A DNA stretch of 38,759 nucleotides from Gammaproteobacteria bacterium. Its GTDB lineage: Bacteria > Pseudomonadota > Gammaproteobacteria > Steroidobacterales > Woeseiaceae. The position numbers were made by a program, and so were the translations under genes. Shown here piece after piece: positions 8,154 to 16,098 of the stretch. The DNA lies in the NCBI GenBank assembly GCA_030425905.1, contig JAUHZT010000015.1:1-38759 (forward strand), read 5' to 3'. The notes beneath the pieces are model-generated. The model ran no database searches, was not told the origin of the DNA, and saw nothing but the letters and a program-made list of their open reading frames with translations. Every line of letters begins with the position of its first letter. Position 1 is the stretch's first letter.

Positions 8154-8549
8154 ATGAACAGCAGCGAGAAAAGCCACGGTGACTTGCAGCAAAAGCTGAC
8201 GGATGAACAGTTTCAGGTTACCCAGAACAAAGGTACCGAGCGCGCATTCACGGGCAAGTACGTCGATCACAAGGAAGACGGCACGTATACCTGCGTCTGT
8301 TGTCAGCAGCCCTTGTTTAGTTCAGAGACCAAGTACGACTCGGGCTCAGGCTGGCCAAGCTTCTGGACGCCGCTGGCTGGTGATGCGGTGAAAGTTGTGA
8401 GGGATACAAGTCACGGTATGATCCGCGAGGAAGTGACCTGCAATCATTGCGGTGCGCATCTCGGTCATGTTTTTGCGGACGGTCCCGAGCCGACTGGGTT
8501 ACGCTACTGTATTAATTCCGCTTCGCTCGATTTTGAAAACAAGAGCTAG
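8154..8549 (+). CDS. msrB: Peptide-methionine (R)-S-oxide reductase MsrB
   Basis: Repairs oxidised protein methionine, reducing the R-sulfoxide with thioredoxin-derived electrons. The product is 131 residues. Structural zinc is bound by Cys47-x2-Cys50 (CVCC) and Cys96-x2-Cys99 (CNHC). The SGWPSFW block is present, and catalytic Cys119 lies in RYCINSASL. No signal peptide is visible, so it is cytoplasmic. The ATG at 8154 has a clear GGAGG ribosome binding site just upstream. It lies 34 bases after htpG and may be read through from the heat-shock promoter, linking oxidative repair to the stress response; this last point is inference. Confidence 0.96.
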   Translation: MNSSEKSHGDLQQKLTDEQFQVTQNKGTERAFTGKYVDHKEDGTYTCVCCQQPLFSSETKYDSGSGWPSFWTPLAGDAVKVVRDTSHGMIREEVTCNHCGAHLGHVFADGPEPTGLRYCINSASLDFENKS

Positions 8550-8585
8550 CACCGGCGCCGTGTGCGCATGACTGGGAGAAGAAGC

Positions 8586-9062
8586 ATGTTTCAACGCAAA
8601 CCCCTGTGGAGCGTATTCGCGCTGCTGTTGCTGGCGGCCTGTGGCAAGCAACCGGCACCGGCAACCGGACCGGCGGTAACGCCGAGTGCCGAGGTGCAAC
8701 CGGCGGACAGTGGCGTCAGCAAGCGCACCATCAGGAACGGCTACGGGCGCGCGCTACAAACCGGTGACTACGTTACTGTGCATACGACGGGCTGGTTATA
8801 CGACGAAACAGCGCCCGATCATCGTGGAGAACGATTCTGGAGTTCCCTCGACAACGACCAGAAGCTGGAATTCACGCTCGGTGAAGGTCGCATGATTCAG
8901 GGCTGGGACCGAGGCCTGCCGGGTTCTTTGATCGGCGAGGTGGTCGAGCTGACCATTCCGCCTGAGCTGGGTTATGGCGCTCAGGGCCGCGGTCCGATCC
9001 CGCCCAACGCAACGCTCGTGTTCGAGATTGAAATTTTCGGCGCGAAAGGCCCGGGCGAATAA
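8586..9062 (+). CDS. FKBP-type peptidyl-prolyl cis-trans isomerase, lipoprotein
   Basis: Peptidyl-prolyl isomerase with one FKBP domain, acting in the periplasm while anchored to a membrane. The 158-residue product has a lipobox LLLAAC with Cys19 as the lipidated residue, then a short Pro/Ala-rich spacer. The FKBP core starts near residue 55. Recognisable blocks are GDYVTVHTTGWLYD, MIQGWDRGLPG and PPELGYGAQGRGPIPPNATLVFEIEI. The start ATG at 8586 was chosen over an upstream in-frame codon at 8562 because GGGAGAAGAAG directly precedes it and the signal peptide begins there. The stop codon abuts the convergent OmpA-domain gene with no gap. Confidence 0.93.
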   Translation: MFQRKPLWSVFALLLLAACGKQPAPATGPAVTPSAEVQPADSGVSKRTIRNGYGRALQTGDYVTVHTTGWLYDETAPDHRGERFWSSLDNDQKLEFTLGEGRMIQGWDRGLPGSLIGEVVELTIPPELGYGAQGRGPIPPNATLVFEIEIFGAKGPGE

Positions 9063-9560
9063 TCAGGATTCGCCAGCGGGTACGAGGCGCAATTCTATGC
9101 GGCGATTTCGCTGACGGCCGAACGCTGTGTCGTTGTCTTCGACGGGTTCCGCGTCACCCTTTCCGGTGACAATCAGCCGGTCTCTAGCAACGCCCAGCTC
9201 GGCCAGAAACTTCGCAACGGCCTCGGCACGCTGCAGGCTTAGTTGCTGATTGAACGCAGGGTCGCCAACGCTGTCCGTGTGGCCGGTGATACTGATGGCG
9301 AATGACGGACACATCTGTGCCATTTCAGCGATACGCTGCAAGAACGGGTAGGACGAGCGACGTATCCAGCTCGCCGCCTGGCCGAAACGTACCTGCTCGA
9401 GCGAGAGCCATGCAAACACCTGCACACAGCGCTCGCGTTGCTGCACCTCGTCGTTCGCGGCTTGTGCATGGGCCGACGCGCCGGGCGCCAGCAGCAGCGC
9501 AGCAAGTGCCGCAAAAAGCGCTGAGCGGCCACGTGTGGCGAGCAGGGTGAGCGAAATCAC
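9063..9560 (-). CDS. OmpA-domain (peptidoglycan-binding) exported protein
   Basis: A 165-residue exported protein with a C-terminal OmpA/MotB-like peptidoglycan-binding domain. The signal peptide covers about residues 1-33 (LFAALAALLLAPGASAHAQA). The domain includes SITGHTDSVGDPAFNQQLS, RAEAVAKFL and the terminal GRQRNRRIEL block. No lipobox and no beta-barrel are present, so it is a free periplasmic protein or partner subunit rather than Pal or OmpA. The only suitable start is GTG at 9558-9560. The gene is 19 bases downstream of the helix-hairpin-helix protein on the same strand, so the two are probably co-transcribed. Confidence 0.88.
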   Translation of the reverse strand: MISLTLLATRGRSALFAALAALLLAPGASAHAQAANDEVQQRERCVQVFAWLSLEQVRFGQAASWIRRSSYPFLQRIAEMAQMCPSFAISITGHTDSVGDPAFNQQLSLQRAEAVAKFLAELGVARDRLIVTGKGDAEPVEDNDTAFGRQRNRRIELRLVPAGES

Positions 9561-9579
9561 GAGGGCACTGTCGGGTGGA

Positions 9580-10590
9580 TCAGTTCAGCTTGTCGGGCAG
9601 GCGGTCCTGCAATTCGCGCGCCTGACCGATCCAGTCTTCCCGGTAAATCCGGCTACGAAAACCTTTCAGACGTTGCGCAACCCGGTCGATATCGTACTCA
9701 CTCATCTGCGCGATCTGGCTGAAACGAAAAATGCCCAGTTCGTGCAGTGTTTTTTCGATGGCCGGCCCCACGCCTTTGATCGCCTGCAGATTGTCGCCCG
9801 CTGGCGGGTTGCCGCTTGCTTCGGTGGCCGCCGTATCCGCTTGTGATTCGCGGGCATTGGCCAGCAGCGCCGACCCGTTGAGCGCGGCATAGAACGTGTC
9901 GTTCTCGACGCTGTCGAGTTCATCATCGGCAGCCTTGCCGTCATCCGCATCGTTCGACGCATAGAGTGCGTCGGCCAACGTACCCGTGTCGACACGAGTC
10001 TGTGCCGGGTCGTTCATGGCCTCCATCTGCCGGATAGTCTCTAGTGCGTCATCGAGTTCGGACTGCAGCCGTTTTGCGTCGGCATCACGGGTACGGTAGC
10101 GCTCGATGAGAGGTGGCAGGCGCTCATGCCAGCTATCGAGCTCCCGGCTGAGCTTGAATATCTTGTCGTCTTTTTCTTTTAGCGAGTTGGCATGCGAAAC
10201 ATCGGCTTCGGTGAGGTTCTCAAGATTGTTCTCAAGCTGCTGGCGCTCCTTGAGCATGGTTTCGAGATTACTGCGGATATCCTTGATCTCACGCTGCAGT
10301 TCATCACGCCTTGCGAAAGCGTCCTTGAGCGCTGTTGACAGCTCGCGGGCACGATTGGTCGCGTCTTTGCTCGACGCCTTGTATTGACCGACCTGCTCCA
10401 TCAGGCTCTGGTTCTGGTCGACGAGGCGTTTGTGTTCGACGCGCTGCGCGTCGAGTTGATCCTTCCAGCCAGCACTGATGACGGCCTTCTCGTGTTTGCT
10501 GCGTTTGCCGCGCGCGAGCCAGCCGAGGACGACGCCAATGATTACTGCCAGCGTCAGCAGAATGATGTGCACGACCGTTAACTGAATCAT
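9580..10590 (-). CDS. Membrane-anchored coiled-coil protein with C-terminal helix-hairpin-helix domain
   Basis: A 336-residue protein of unknown role. One N-terminal membrane helix (IQLTVVHIILLTLAVIIGVVLGWLA) is followed by a basic stretch and a long coiled coil (about residues 30-195) rich in Lys/Glu/Arg/Gln heptads. An acidic linker follows. The last 75 residues contain a helix-hairpin-helix module of the 'predicted 5' DNA nuclease' type: LQAIKGVGPAIEKTLHELGI and KGFRSRIYREDWIGQAREL. Such modules bind DNA or proteins; I see no catalytic residues. The start ATG at 10588-10590 is preferred over an upstream codon at 10644 that would run into the ornithine aminotransferase gene, and AGGAAG lies upstream of it. 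Topology puts the coiled coil and the HhH domain in the cytoplasm. Confidence 0.85.
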   Translation of the reverse strand: MIQLTVVHIILLTLAVIIGVVLGWLARGKRSKHEKAVISAGWKDQLDAQRVEHKRLVDQNQSLMEQVGQYKASSKDATNRARELSTALKDAFARRDELQREIKDIRSNLETMLKERQQLENNLENLTEADVSHANSLKEKDDKIFKLSRELDSWHERLPPLIERYRTRDADAKRLQSELDDALETIRQMEAMNDPAQTRVDTGTLADALYASNDADDGKAADDELDSVENDTFYAALNGSALLANARESQADTAATEASGNPPAGDNLQAIKGVGPAIEKTLHELGIFRFSQIAQMSEYDIDRVAQRLKGFRSRIYREDWIGQARELQDRLPDKLN

Positions 10591-10612
10591 GGCTGCCCGG
10601 CTTCCTGTGTCC

Positions 10613-11830
10613 TTATGAGGCGAGCCGGAGCTCGTCCATTTCATTCAGCACGACTGTAATTTGTGCAATGGCCCAGTCGATTTCCGCTTTGCTGATAACC
10701 AGGGGTGGTGCCAGCCGCACGACCGTCTCGTGGGTTTCCTTGCTTAGCAGGCCACGCTTCATCAGCGCTTCGCAGACGGCCCGTGCCGACCCCAGTTCCG
10801 CGTCGATCTCGATGCCGACAAACAGGCCTTTGCCACGCACTTCGCTGATGAGCGGGCTGTTTATCTCGCGCAGGCGTCGCACAAGATACGCGCCCATTTC
10901 CGCGCTGCGCTCAGCCAGTTTGTCTTCGACCAGTATGTTGAGTGCCTCAAGACCCACTGCGGCACCCAGCGGATTGCCGCCGAAGGTGCTGCCGTGATCG
11001 CCCGGCGTGAATACGTTCATGACATCGCGACGCGCCAGAAACATCGAAACGGGCAGGATACCGCCGCCCAGCGCCTTGCCAAGAATGAGGCCGTCGGGAA
11101 CGACGTCTTCATGTTCACAGGCAAGCAATTTGCCGGTGCGACCGAGCCCGGTCTGGATCTCGTCAGCGATCAGCAGCACATTGTGTTTGCGGCACAGCTC
11201 CGCGGCTGCTTTGAGGTAACCGGGTGGCGGCAGGACGATGCCGCCTTCGCCCTGAATCGGCTCCAGCAGGAACGCGGCGGTATTGTCATTGATCGCGGCT
11301 TCGAGCGCCTGGATGTCGCCATAGTCAACCAATGTGAAGCCGCCCGGAAACGGCCCGAAGCCCTGCTTGTACTGCGGTTCGTCAGACATCGCGACGATAG
11401 CGATCGTCCGGCCATGAAAGTTGCCCGTACAGGCGATAATTTCAGCCTGGTCCGCCGGCACGCCTTTGACCGTATACGCCCACTTGCGCGCCGCCTTGAT
11501 AGCCGTTTCGACGGCTTCGGCGCCCGTGTTCATCGGTAGCGCCATGTCCTGCCCTGTCAGTTCGCAGGCGCGTTCGAGAAACGGTCCAAGCTTGTCGGTG
11601 TGGAATGCGCGCGACACGATGTTGAGTGTGCCAACCTGTTCTTGCACAAGCTTGACCAGGCGCGGATGTGCATGACCATGGCTTACTGCCGAGTACGCGC
11701 TCATCATATCGAGGTAACGCGTACCGGCATCGTCCCAGACGAACACACCTTCGCCGCGTGTCAAAACCACAGGCAATGGGTGATAATTGTGTGCGCAGTA
11801 GCGCGATTCGAGATCGATCCTGTTGCTCAC
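10613..11830 (-). CDS. rocD: Ornithine--oxo-acid aminotransferase
   Basis: PLP-dependent class-III aminotransferase converting ornithine and 2-oxoglutarate to glutamate 5-semialdehyde and glutamate. The product is 405 residues. Family blocks are [29 protein letters not shown] and [14 protein letters not shown] with Asp223. The PLP lysine is Lys252 in [15 protein letters not shown]. The N-terminal [18 protein letters not shown] and the internal [12 protein letters not shown] are typical of ornithine rather than acetylornithine or GABA aminotransferases. The start GTG at 11828-11830 is chosen because AGGGGG lies about 7 bases upstream; an upstream GTG at 11848 lacks this. The product feeds P5C, the substrate of ProC, encoded 3 kb away. 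Confidence 0.93.
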   Translation of the reverse strand: MSNRIDLESRYCAHNYHPLPVVLTRGEGVFVWDDAGTRYLDMMSAYSAVSHGHAHPRLVKLVQEQVGTLNIVSRAFHTDKLGPFLERACELTGQDMALPMNTGAEAVETAIKAARKWAYTVKGVPADQAEIIACTGNFHGRTIAIVAMSDEPQYKQGFGPFPGGFTLVDYGDIQALEAAINDNTAAFLLEPIQGEGGIVLPPPGYLKAAAELCRKHNVLLIADEIQTGLGRTGKLLACEHEDVVPDGLILGKALGGGILPVSMFLARRDVMNVFTPGDHGSTFGGNPLGAAVGLEALNILVEDKLAERSAEMGAYLVRRLREINSPLISEVRGKGLFVGIEIDAELGSARAVCEALMKRGLLSKETHETVVRLAPPLVISKAEIDWAIAQITVVLNEMDELRLAS

Positions 11831-11858
11831 GGTACAACCCCCTGGCACAACGCTGTGT

Positions 11859-11886
11859 TTGGCGTTGGCCTTAAAAGCTCTATAAG
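11859..11886 (+). promoter_or_regulatory. Candidate promoter for the alpha/beta hydrolase gene
   Basis: TTGGCG at 11859-11864, a 16-base spacer and TATAAG at 11881-11886, within an A/T-rich stretch of the divergent rocD-hydrolase intergenic region. By-eye match. Confidence 0.35.
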
Positions 11887-11938
11887 ATCAAAATATTACA
11901 GCAATATGCGGCGCGTGGGCCAGCCAGGCGCAAGAATC

Positions 11939-12598
11939 ATGACGAAAGCCCCAGCAATTGAAAAACTCGACCTTGACGGACCGGCCGGCCGACTCGAAGC
12001 TATGCTTGAGGTGGCGCCCGGGACGGACCCTGTTGCGCTGGCAGTGGTCCTGCATCCGCACCCACAGTATGGCGGCACGATGCACAACAAGGTTGCGCAT
12101 ACCCTGGCAAGGTCCTTCTCACGCCAGGGGTTTGCGGCGTTGCGCTTTAATTTTCGTGGTACCCAGGCTAGCGAAGGTGAATACGATGCCGGGCAGGGGG
12201 AGCTCGACGATGCCCTGACAGCAATCCGGTGGTTGCGCGAGCGCTACCCCGGCAAGCCGCTCTGGATAGCGGGCTTTTCATTCGGCGCGGCCATTGGCAT
12301 TCGCGCCGCCATTGAAGCAGCGCCAGCGGGCCTTATCAGTGTGGCGCCCGCAGTGAGCCGCTTTGCCGCGGGGCTGGTGCAACAACCGCAATGTCCATGG
12401 CTCATCGTCCAGGGCGACGCTGATGAACTCGTTGATATCGAGGAAACCATCGCCTGGGTCGACAGCCTGGAGCCCGGTCCCGAGCTGCTGGTTTTTCCAG
12501 GCACTACGCATTTTTTTCACGGCAAACTCGTGGAACTGCGCGAGGCTGTAACCGACTTCGTCAGCGCCAGGCTGCAGGTACAGCCGCAAGCCGGCTAA
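11939..12598 (+). CDS. Alpha/beta hydrolase (COG2945 type)
   Basis: Small cytosolic alpha/beta hydrolase of unknown substrate, 219 residues. The nucleophile elbow is GFSFG with Ser114. The acid is in QGDADELVD (Asp160 or Asp162), and the catalytic His is 191 or 194 in PGTTHFFHGK. The oxyanion region HPHPQYGGTMHNKV and NFRGTQASEGEYD are characteristic of this compact family. There is no signal peptide. The start ATG at 11939 is preferred over an in-frame ATG at 11906 because an AGG lies upstream at a useful distance and the conserved part begins soon after. It ends in front of a bidirectional terminator shared with the convergent HU-like gene. Confidence 0.9.
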   Translation: MTKAPAIEKLDLDGPAGRLEAMLEVAPGTDPVALAVVLHPHPQYGGTMHNKVAHTLARSFSRQGFAALRFNFRGTQASEGEYDAGQGELDDALTAIRWLRERYPGKPLWIAGFSFGAAIGIRAAIEAAPAGLISVAPAVSRFAAGLVQQPQCPWLIVQGDADELVDIEETIAWVDSLEPGPELLVFPGTTHFFHGKLVELREAVTDFVSARLQVQPQAG

Positions 12599-12750
12599 CA
12601 ATCCGCCGGGCAAAATAAGCCGGGTGGCTGTGTAACGCACGCAGCGAGCCGTTCGGCGGTTGCGCAGGCCCACATTGCGCGATTGACGGAATCCGTCTTG
12701 GCCGCGAACCTGCGCCACAAGCCCGGGTTAACTGGCAGTTTGCTACGGGC

Positions 12751-12784
12751 AAAAAAAAGCCGGGGCAAACCCCGGCTCTTTTTC
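12751..12784. terminator. Bidirectional rho-independent terminator
   Basis: A perfect 8-bp stem AGCCGGGG (12758-12765) / CCCCGGCT (12770-12777) with loop CAAA. It is flanked by an A-run (12751-12758, a T-run on the minus strand) and a C-T-rich run to 12784. It lies between the convergent hydrolase and HU-like genes and is stronger for the minus strand. Confidence 0.9.
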
Positions 12785-12802
12785 GTTGCGATCGTTGGCC
12801 GA

Positions 12803-13123
12803 TCACACCATGTCTTTCAGACCCTTCAGCACCGTCGCTTTCACGACTTTGGTGGCTGGCTTGGCTTTAAACATCATCTCTTCGCCCGTGAACGGGTTAA
12901 CGCCCTTGCGAGCTTTTCTTGCGGGCTTTTTCACGACGCGCAATTTCAGGAGACCGGGAATCGAAAACATACCGGGGGCACCACGTCCGCCGAGGTTCTT
13001 CTTGATTTGGCCGTTCAGCGATTCGAAAACGGCGGCGACGTCTTTTCGCGTCAAACCTGTGTCGTCAACGATCTTCGCATAGATTTCCGATTTGGTCGGT
13101 GGCTTCTTCGTATCTGCTGCCAT
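12803..13123 (-). CDS. HU-family histone-like DNA-binding protein
   Basis: Nucleoid protein of the HU/IHF fold, 106 residues, basic. The alpha-helical dimerisation half contains TKSEIYAKIVDDTGLTRKDVAAVFESL. The beta-arm region contains GMFSIPGLLKLRVVKKPARKARKG and the family motif NPFTGEEM, followed by a Lys-rich end. It is longer than canonical HU (90 residues) because of an N-terminal extension (AADTKKPP) and a basic insertion in the arm. It is thus an HU variant rather than HupA/B. The start ATG at 13121-13123 has TGGAG upstream; an upstream TTG would add three residues. It ends 18 bases before the strong terminator. Confidence 0.92.
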   Translation of the reverse strand: MAADTKKPPTKSEIYAKIVDDTGLTRKDVAAVFESLNGQIKKNLGGRGAPGMFSIPGLLKLRVVKKPARKARKGVNPFTGEEMMFKAKPATKVVKATVLKGLKDMV

Positions 13124-13232
13124 GAAAAACAAACTCCATTAGAAAAGGGAAACGGGTAGTCAACAGGGTTGCGCGACATGATGCATGCATCGTAAGCCGG
13201 GCGACCCATCCACCCGCGTTGAAAGCAGCGCG

Positions 13233-13261
13233 ACGATAGCACATGTTTAACGGCGGAAAAA
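13233..13261 (-). promoter_or_regulatory. Candidate extended -10 promoter for the HU-like gene
   Basis: On the minus strand, TGCTATCGT (13233-13241) forms an extended -10; the -35 position 17 bases away is a poor T-rich match (13256-13261). The A/T-rich tract upstream could act as an UP element. The leader would be about 100 bases. Confidence 0.3.
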
Positions 13262-13280
13262 CAAAAAAGGCGGCTTTTTT
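13256..13280 (-). terminator. Possible weak intrinsic terminator after the DUF4426 gene
   Basis: On the minus strand, AAAAAAG, loop CCGC, CTTTTTT (13263-13280) then GTTTTT. The stem is nearly all A-T, so the hairpin is weak, but the T tracts are long. It lies 27 bases after the stop codon of the lipoprotein gene. Confidence 0.35.
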
Positions 13281-13306
13281 ACCGTGTTTTTTCGGTGTTT
13301 TCCAAC

Positions 13307-13789
13307 TTAGTCGGTATAAAACTGCTGTTTGAATCGAACTTCGGAAGTCTTACCAACACCTTCGGGCTGGATGCTAAGGTCGAAGATTAGCGTTTCACGG
13401 TTCGCAACCGGCGTGATGCCAATGTAATAAATGGCCGGTGGGTCGCCCGGTTCTTCAACCTTGCGCATGGTTATATTCTTCAGTTGACCCGTTAAGTTGA
13501 CGGTCTTTACCGAGACAGCACCCGCGACTGAGCGCTTAGTGCTTTCGTCAATGATTGAGACCGTAATCATTGCGCGGTTCTTGCTGCGCACAATGTTGTA
13601 CGCCGCCGCTACTTCAGGCGGGAGCTGGTCAGTGGATTGCGCATTGAAATGGACTACGTGGTCACCGATGTCTTTGGATGTGACTCCCGCTGCCTGGGCA
13701 ACAGGTATCGGGGCATCATCACCGGCACCGCCGCAGGCGGCGGTCAGTCCAAGCAACGACAGTGCGACCAAAATTCTCTTTGTGAGCAT
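13307..13789 (-). CDS. DUF4426-family lipoprotein
   Basis: A 160-residue periplasm-facing lipoprotein of a family without known function. The lipobox is LGLTAAC with Cys19. The mature part contains blocks I associate with DUF4426: GDHVVHFNAQSTDQLPPEVAAAYNIVRSK in the first half, then a beta-rich stretch to RFKQQFYTD at the C-terminus. Related genes sit near yggT and proC in Pseudomonas, and here it is 110 bases upstream of yggT-proC-yggS in gene order, on the same strand. The start ATG at 13787-13789 has a purine-rich GGAGGATTGCAGC stretch just upstream. Confidence 0.85.
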   Translation of the reverse strand: MLTKRILVALSLLGLTAACGGAGDDAPIPVAQAAGVTSKDIGDHVVHFNAQSTDQLPPEVAAAYNIVRSKNRAMITVSIIDESTKRSVAGAVSVKTVNLTGQLKNITMRKVEEPGDPPAIYYIGITPVANRETLIFDLSIQPEGVGKTSEVRFKQQFYTD

Positions 13790-13899
13790 GCTGCAATCCT
13801 CCCCGGCTTGTGCGTCGATCGCCGCTTAGTGCACGGCAAATGCCACACTTGTTGTGCCATCACTATAAACTATTCGGCGGCTGCAAGCAGCTTGGCAGG

Positions 13900-14463
13900 C
13901 TAATAATGGACCTGCTTCAAGCCACTGATCAGGATTGCCGCAGCCGACAGCAAAATGATCGCAAATATTGGCGAGATGTCGAGCCCTCCGATGGGCGGCA
14001 CGAGGCGCCGGAAGGGTCGCAGCACGGGTTCGGTGATGGCATCGATAACGGCGATGGCCGGGTTGTAGCTGCCCGCCGGGCTGATCCAGCTCAGGACAAT
14101 CCGGATGATGATCGCAAAGACGAACAGCCGAATGGTCAGGATCGCGAGTTCGACAATAGCTGTTACGGTGATTGGCAGGATCGACGGCGTGAGCCCCAGG
14201 ATCAACACGATAACGAATATGCTCAGATACTGGATGCCGAAAGCGACCAGCAAAGTAGCCGTATCGATCTTGCCGATTGGCGGCAGGATTCTGCGCACCG
14301 GAATCACCAACGGTGATGTCAGTCGCAGGATGCCCTGGGAGATCGGGTTATTGAAGTTGATCCCGAGCCAGGGCAAGAACAAGCGCAGCAGCAATACCAG
14401 CAGGTAAAGCTGCGCGATGGAATGAATGATAAATATGACGGCACTGTATGCGCTGTTTCCCAT
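13900..14463 (-). CDS. YggT family integral membrane protein
   Basis: Inner-membrane protein of the YggT family, implicated in osmotic or envelope stress in other bacteria but without a settled mechanism. The 187-residue product holds two copies of the YggT unit. Each has hydrophobic helices followed by a loop of the type LTSPLVIPVRRILPPIG (first copy) and ITEPVLRPFRRLVPPIGGLD (second copy). The start ATG at 14461-14463 begins just before the first helix; a 31-residue Arg-rich upstream extension is unlikely because it would overlap proC. Only a weak GAGAAG ribosome site is visible. It is the third gene of yggS-proC-yggT. Confidence 0.92.
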   Translation of the reverse strand: MGNSAYSAVIFIIHSIAQLYLLVLLLRLFLPWLGINFNNPISQGILRLTSPLVIPVRRILPPIGKIDTATLLVAFGIQYLSIFVIVLILGLTPSILPITVTAIVELAILTIRLFVFAIIIRIVLSWISPAGSYNPAIAVIDAITEPVLRPFRRLVPPIGGLDISPIFAIILLSAAAILISGLKQVHY

Positions 14464-14483
14464 TTCCGGTTTCTGCTTCTCTT

Positions 14484-15323
14484 CTAGGTCGACTGGTTGT
14501 TGTGAGCGTCGTCTGCGAGGACAACGGCGCGGTCGCGCGCCGCTTTCACGGCACACGCAAAGATAGCACGGACGTTGGCGGCGTCGAGGCTGTCGAGTGC
14601 TGCTTCTGTCGTGCCGCCCGGCGAACGCACGCGCCGGATCAGCTCCTGCATGCTCAGCGGTTCACGCGCAGCCAGTTCCGCTGCGCCACAGGCGGTTTCG
14701 ATGGCGAGGCTTGCTGCGGCATCGGCATCGAGCCCGAGTTCGACACCCGCGTCAGCCAGCATGTCGATTAACAGGAAGAAGTAGGCAGGTCCGCTGCCGG
14801 ACACGGCGGTCACCGTATCAATGTCCGCTTCGCGGCTGACAGTCACGACTTTGCCCACAGCTTCGAGTATCGCCACGGCATGGGCTACTTGCGCGGCGCT
14901 GGTGTTCGGATTCGCGTACACGCCCGAGATGCCGCGCCGGATCAGGGCCGGCTGGTTTGGCATCACCCTGACGATAGGCAGTCCGCCGCCGAGCCAGCTA
15001 TCGATATCCGCGCTGCGCACACCGGCTGCGATCGATATCACGAGCGGTCTCGCCGCCTGCGCCGACGGCGTGAGCTCGCGGCATACGGCGGGCAGTACCT
15101 GCGGTTTCACGGCCAGTACAACGCTGCTTGCGGTACGCATGACCTGCTCATTGTCCGCGGTGATCGTGCTCGCCGGAAAGGCTTCAGCAAGGGTCTTGCG
15201 CGCAGTCGCATCGGGCTCGGCAATAAAAAGCTGGGTGGCGTCGAAGCCGCTGTCAACGAGTCCGCCGGCGATTGCGCGTGTCATGTTGCCGCCACCGATA
15301 AAGCCAATGTTTTTCTTTGTCAT
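14484..15323 (-). CDS. proC: Pyrroline-5-carboxylate reductase
   Basis: Last step of proline synthesis: reduces 1-pyrroline-5-carboxylate to proline with NADPH. The product is 279 residues. The Rossmann nucleotide motif is FIGGGNMTRAI at residues 8-18, and other family blocks are RVMPNQPALIRRG, TAVSGSGPAYFF and the C-terminal RVRSPGGTTEAAL. The start ATG at 15321-15323 overlaps the stop of yggS by 4 bases, so translation is probably coupled. Confidence 0.97.
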   Translation of the reverse strand: MTKKNIGFIGGGNMTRAIAGGLVDSGFDATQLFIAEPDATARKTLAEAFPASTITADNEQVMRTASSVVLAVKPQVLPAVCRELTPSAQAARPLVISIAAGVRSADIDSWLGGGLPIVRVMPNQPALIRRGISGVYANPNTSAAQVAHAVAILEAVGKVVTVSREADIDTVTAVSGSGPAYFFLLIDMLADAGVELGLDADAAASLAIETACGAAELAAREPLSMQELIRRVRSPGGTTEAALDSLDAANVRAIFACAVKAARDRAVVLADDAHNNQST

Positions 15324-16003
15324 TTTCGTTGTCCAAAAATTGCGCTGCCAATACGAACGATTGTCGCGCCCTCGGCGATAGCCGCTGCATAGTCGTCACT
15401 CATGCCCATCGACAGCGTGTCGAGCGGTATAGCGTCGGATGATACGTATTCAGCCAGCTCGCGAAGAATCCTGAAGGGCTTGCGCTGCTCGTCAAACTCG
15501 GACCGGATTGCTGGCAGGCACATCAGGCCGCGCAGCCGCAGGTTTGGCAGTTTGCCAACGGCTGCTGCCAGTGCCGGCACATCCACCGGGCGCAGACCGG
15601 ACTTCGATTGCTCGTCATCGATATTTACCTGCAGGCACACATTCAGTGGTGGTTTGCCGGCAGGACGCTGTGCATTGAGCCGCTCCGCGATCTTCAGTCG
15701 TTCGATACTGTGAACCCAGTCAAAGTGCTCGGCGATCTTAAGTGTTTTATTGCTCTGCAGGCGACCGATGAAGTGCCAGGTCAGACCGAGCGATGCACTC
15801 TGTTCAATCTTCGGCAGTGCCTCCTGGACCTGGTTTTCACCGAAATCCTGCTGCCCGGCAGCGGCGGCTTCGAGGACCTTCTCCAGCGGCTGCCGCTTGC
15901 TGACAGCGAGCAAGCGCACGGACTCGGGCTCACGCCCGGCCTCGAGCGCGGCTTTTGCCAGCAAATCTTTGATTAACGCTAAGTTTTCCGTGACTCCAAT
16001 CAC
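15320..16003 (-). CDS. yggS: YggS/PLPBP pyridoxal phosphate homeostasis protein
   Basis: PLP-binding protein that buffers pyridoxal phosphate; loss disturbs amino-acid and vitamin B6 metabolism in E. coli. The product is 227 residues. PLP-lysine is Lys36 in LLAVSKRQP. Other blocks are DFGENQVQEALPKIE, WHFIGRLQSNK, HSIERLKIAERL and LSMGMSDDYAAAIAEGATIVRIGSAIFG. The start GTG at 16001-16003 gives the normal family N-terminus. It is the first gene of yggS-proC-yggT and diverges from pilT, an arrangement also known in Pseudomonas. Confidence 0.96.
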   Translation of the reverse strand: MIGVTENLALIKDLLAKAALEAGREPESVRLLAVSKRQPLEKVLEAAAAGQQDFGENQVQEALPKIEQSASLGLTWHFIGRLQSNKTLKIAEHFDWVHSIERLKIAERLNAQRPAGKPPLNVCLQVNIDDEQSKSGLRPVDVPALAAAVGKLPNLRLRGLMCLPAIRSEFDEQRKPFRILRELAEYVSSDAIPLDTLSMGMSDDYAAAIAEGATIVRIGSAIFGQRK

Positions 16004-16024
16004 GTTTTACTCCGGGTGCTTCGC

Positions 16025-16030
16025 TATACT
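16025..16030 (+). promoter_or_regulatory. Candidate -10 element for pilT
   Basis: TATACT at 16025-16030, close to the -10 consensus, but without a good -35 at 16-18 bases. It lies in the 95-base divergent yggS-pilT region, 69 bases before the pilT ATG. Confidence 0.3.
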
Positions 16031-16042
16031 AGGCCTCGAATC

Positions 16043-16068
16043 GCTCCGGGTTATGGTAAGTCCGGAGC
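16043..16068 (+). other. Stem-loop in the pilT leader
   Basis: GCTCCGG (16043-16049) pairs with CCGGAGC (16062-16068) across a 12-base loop, giving a 7-bp GC-rich stem between the candidate -10 and the ribosome binding site AGAGGGAGA. No T tract follows, so it is not a terminator. Function unknown. Confidence 0.4.
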
Positions 16069-16098
16069 CCACATCAGGAACTCGCCAGAGGGAGAAAT

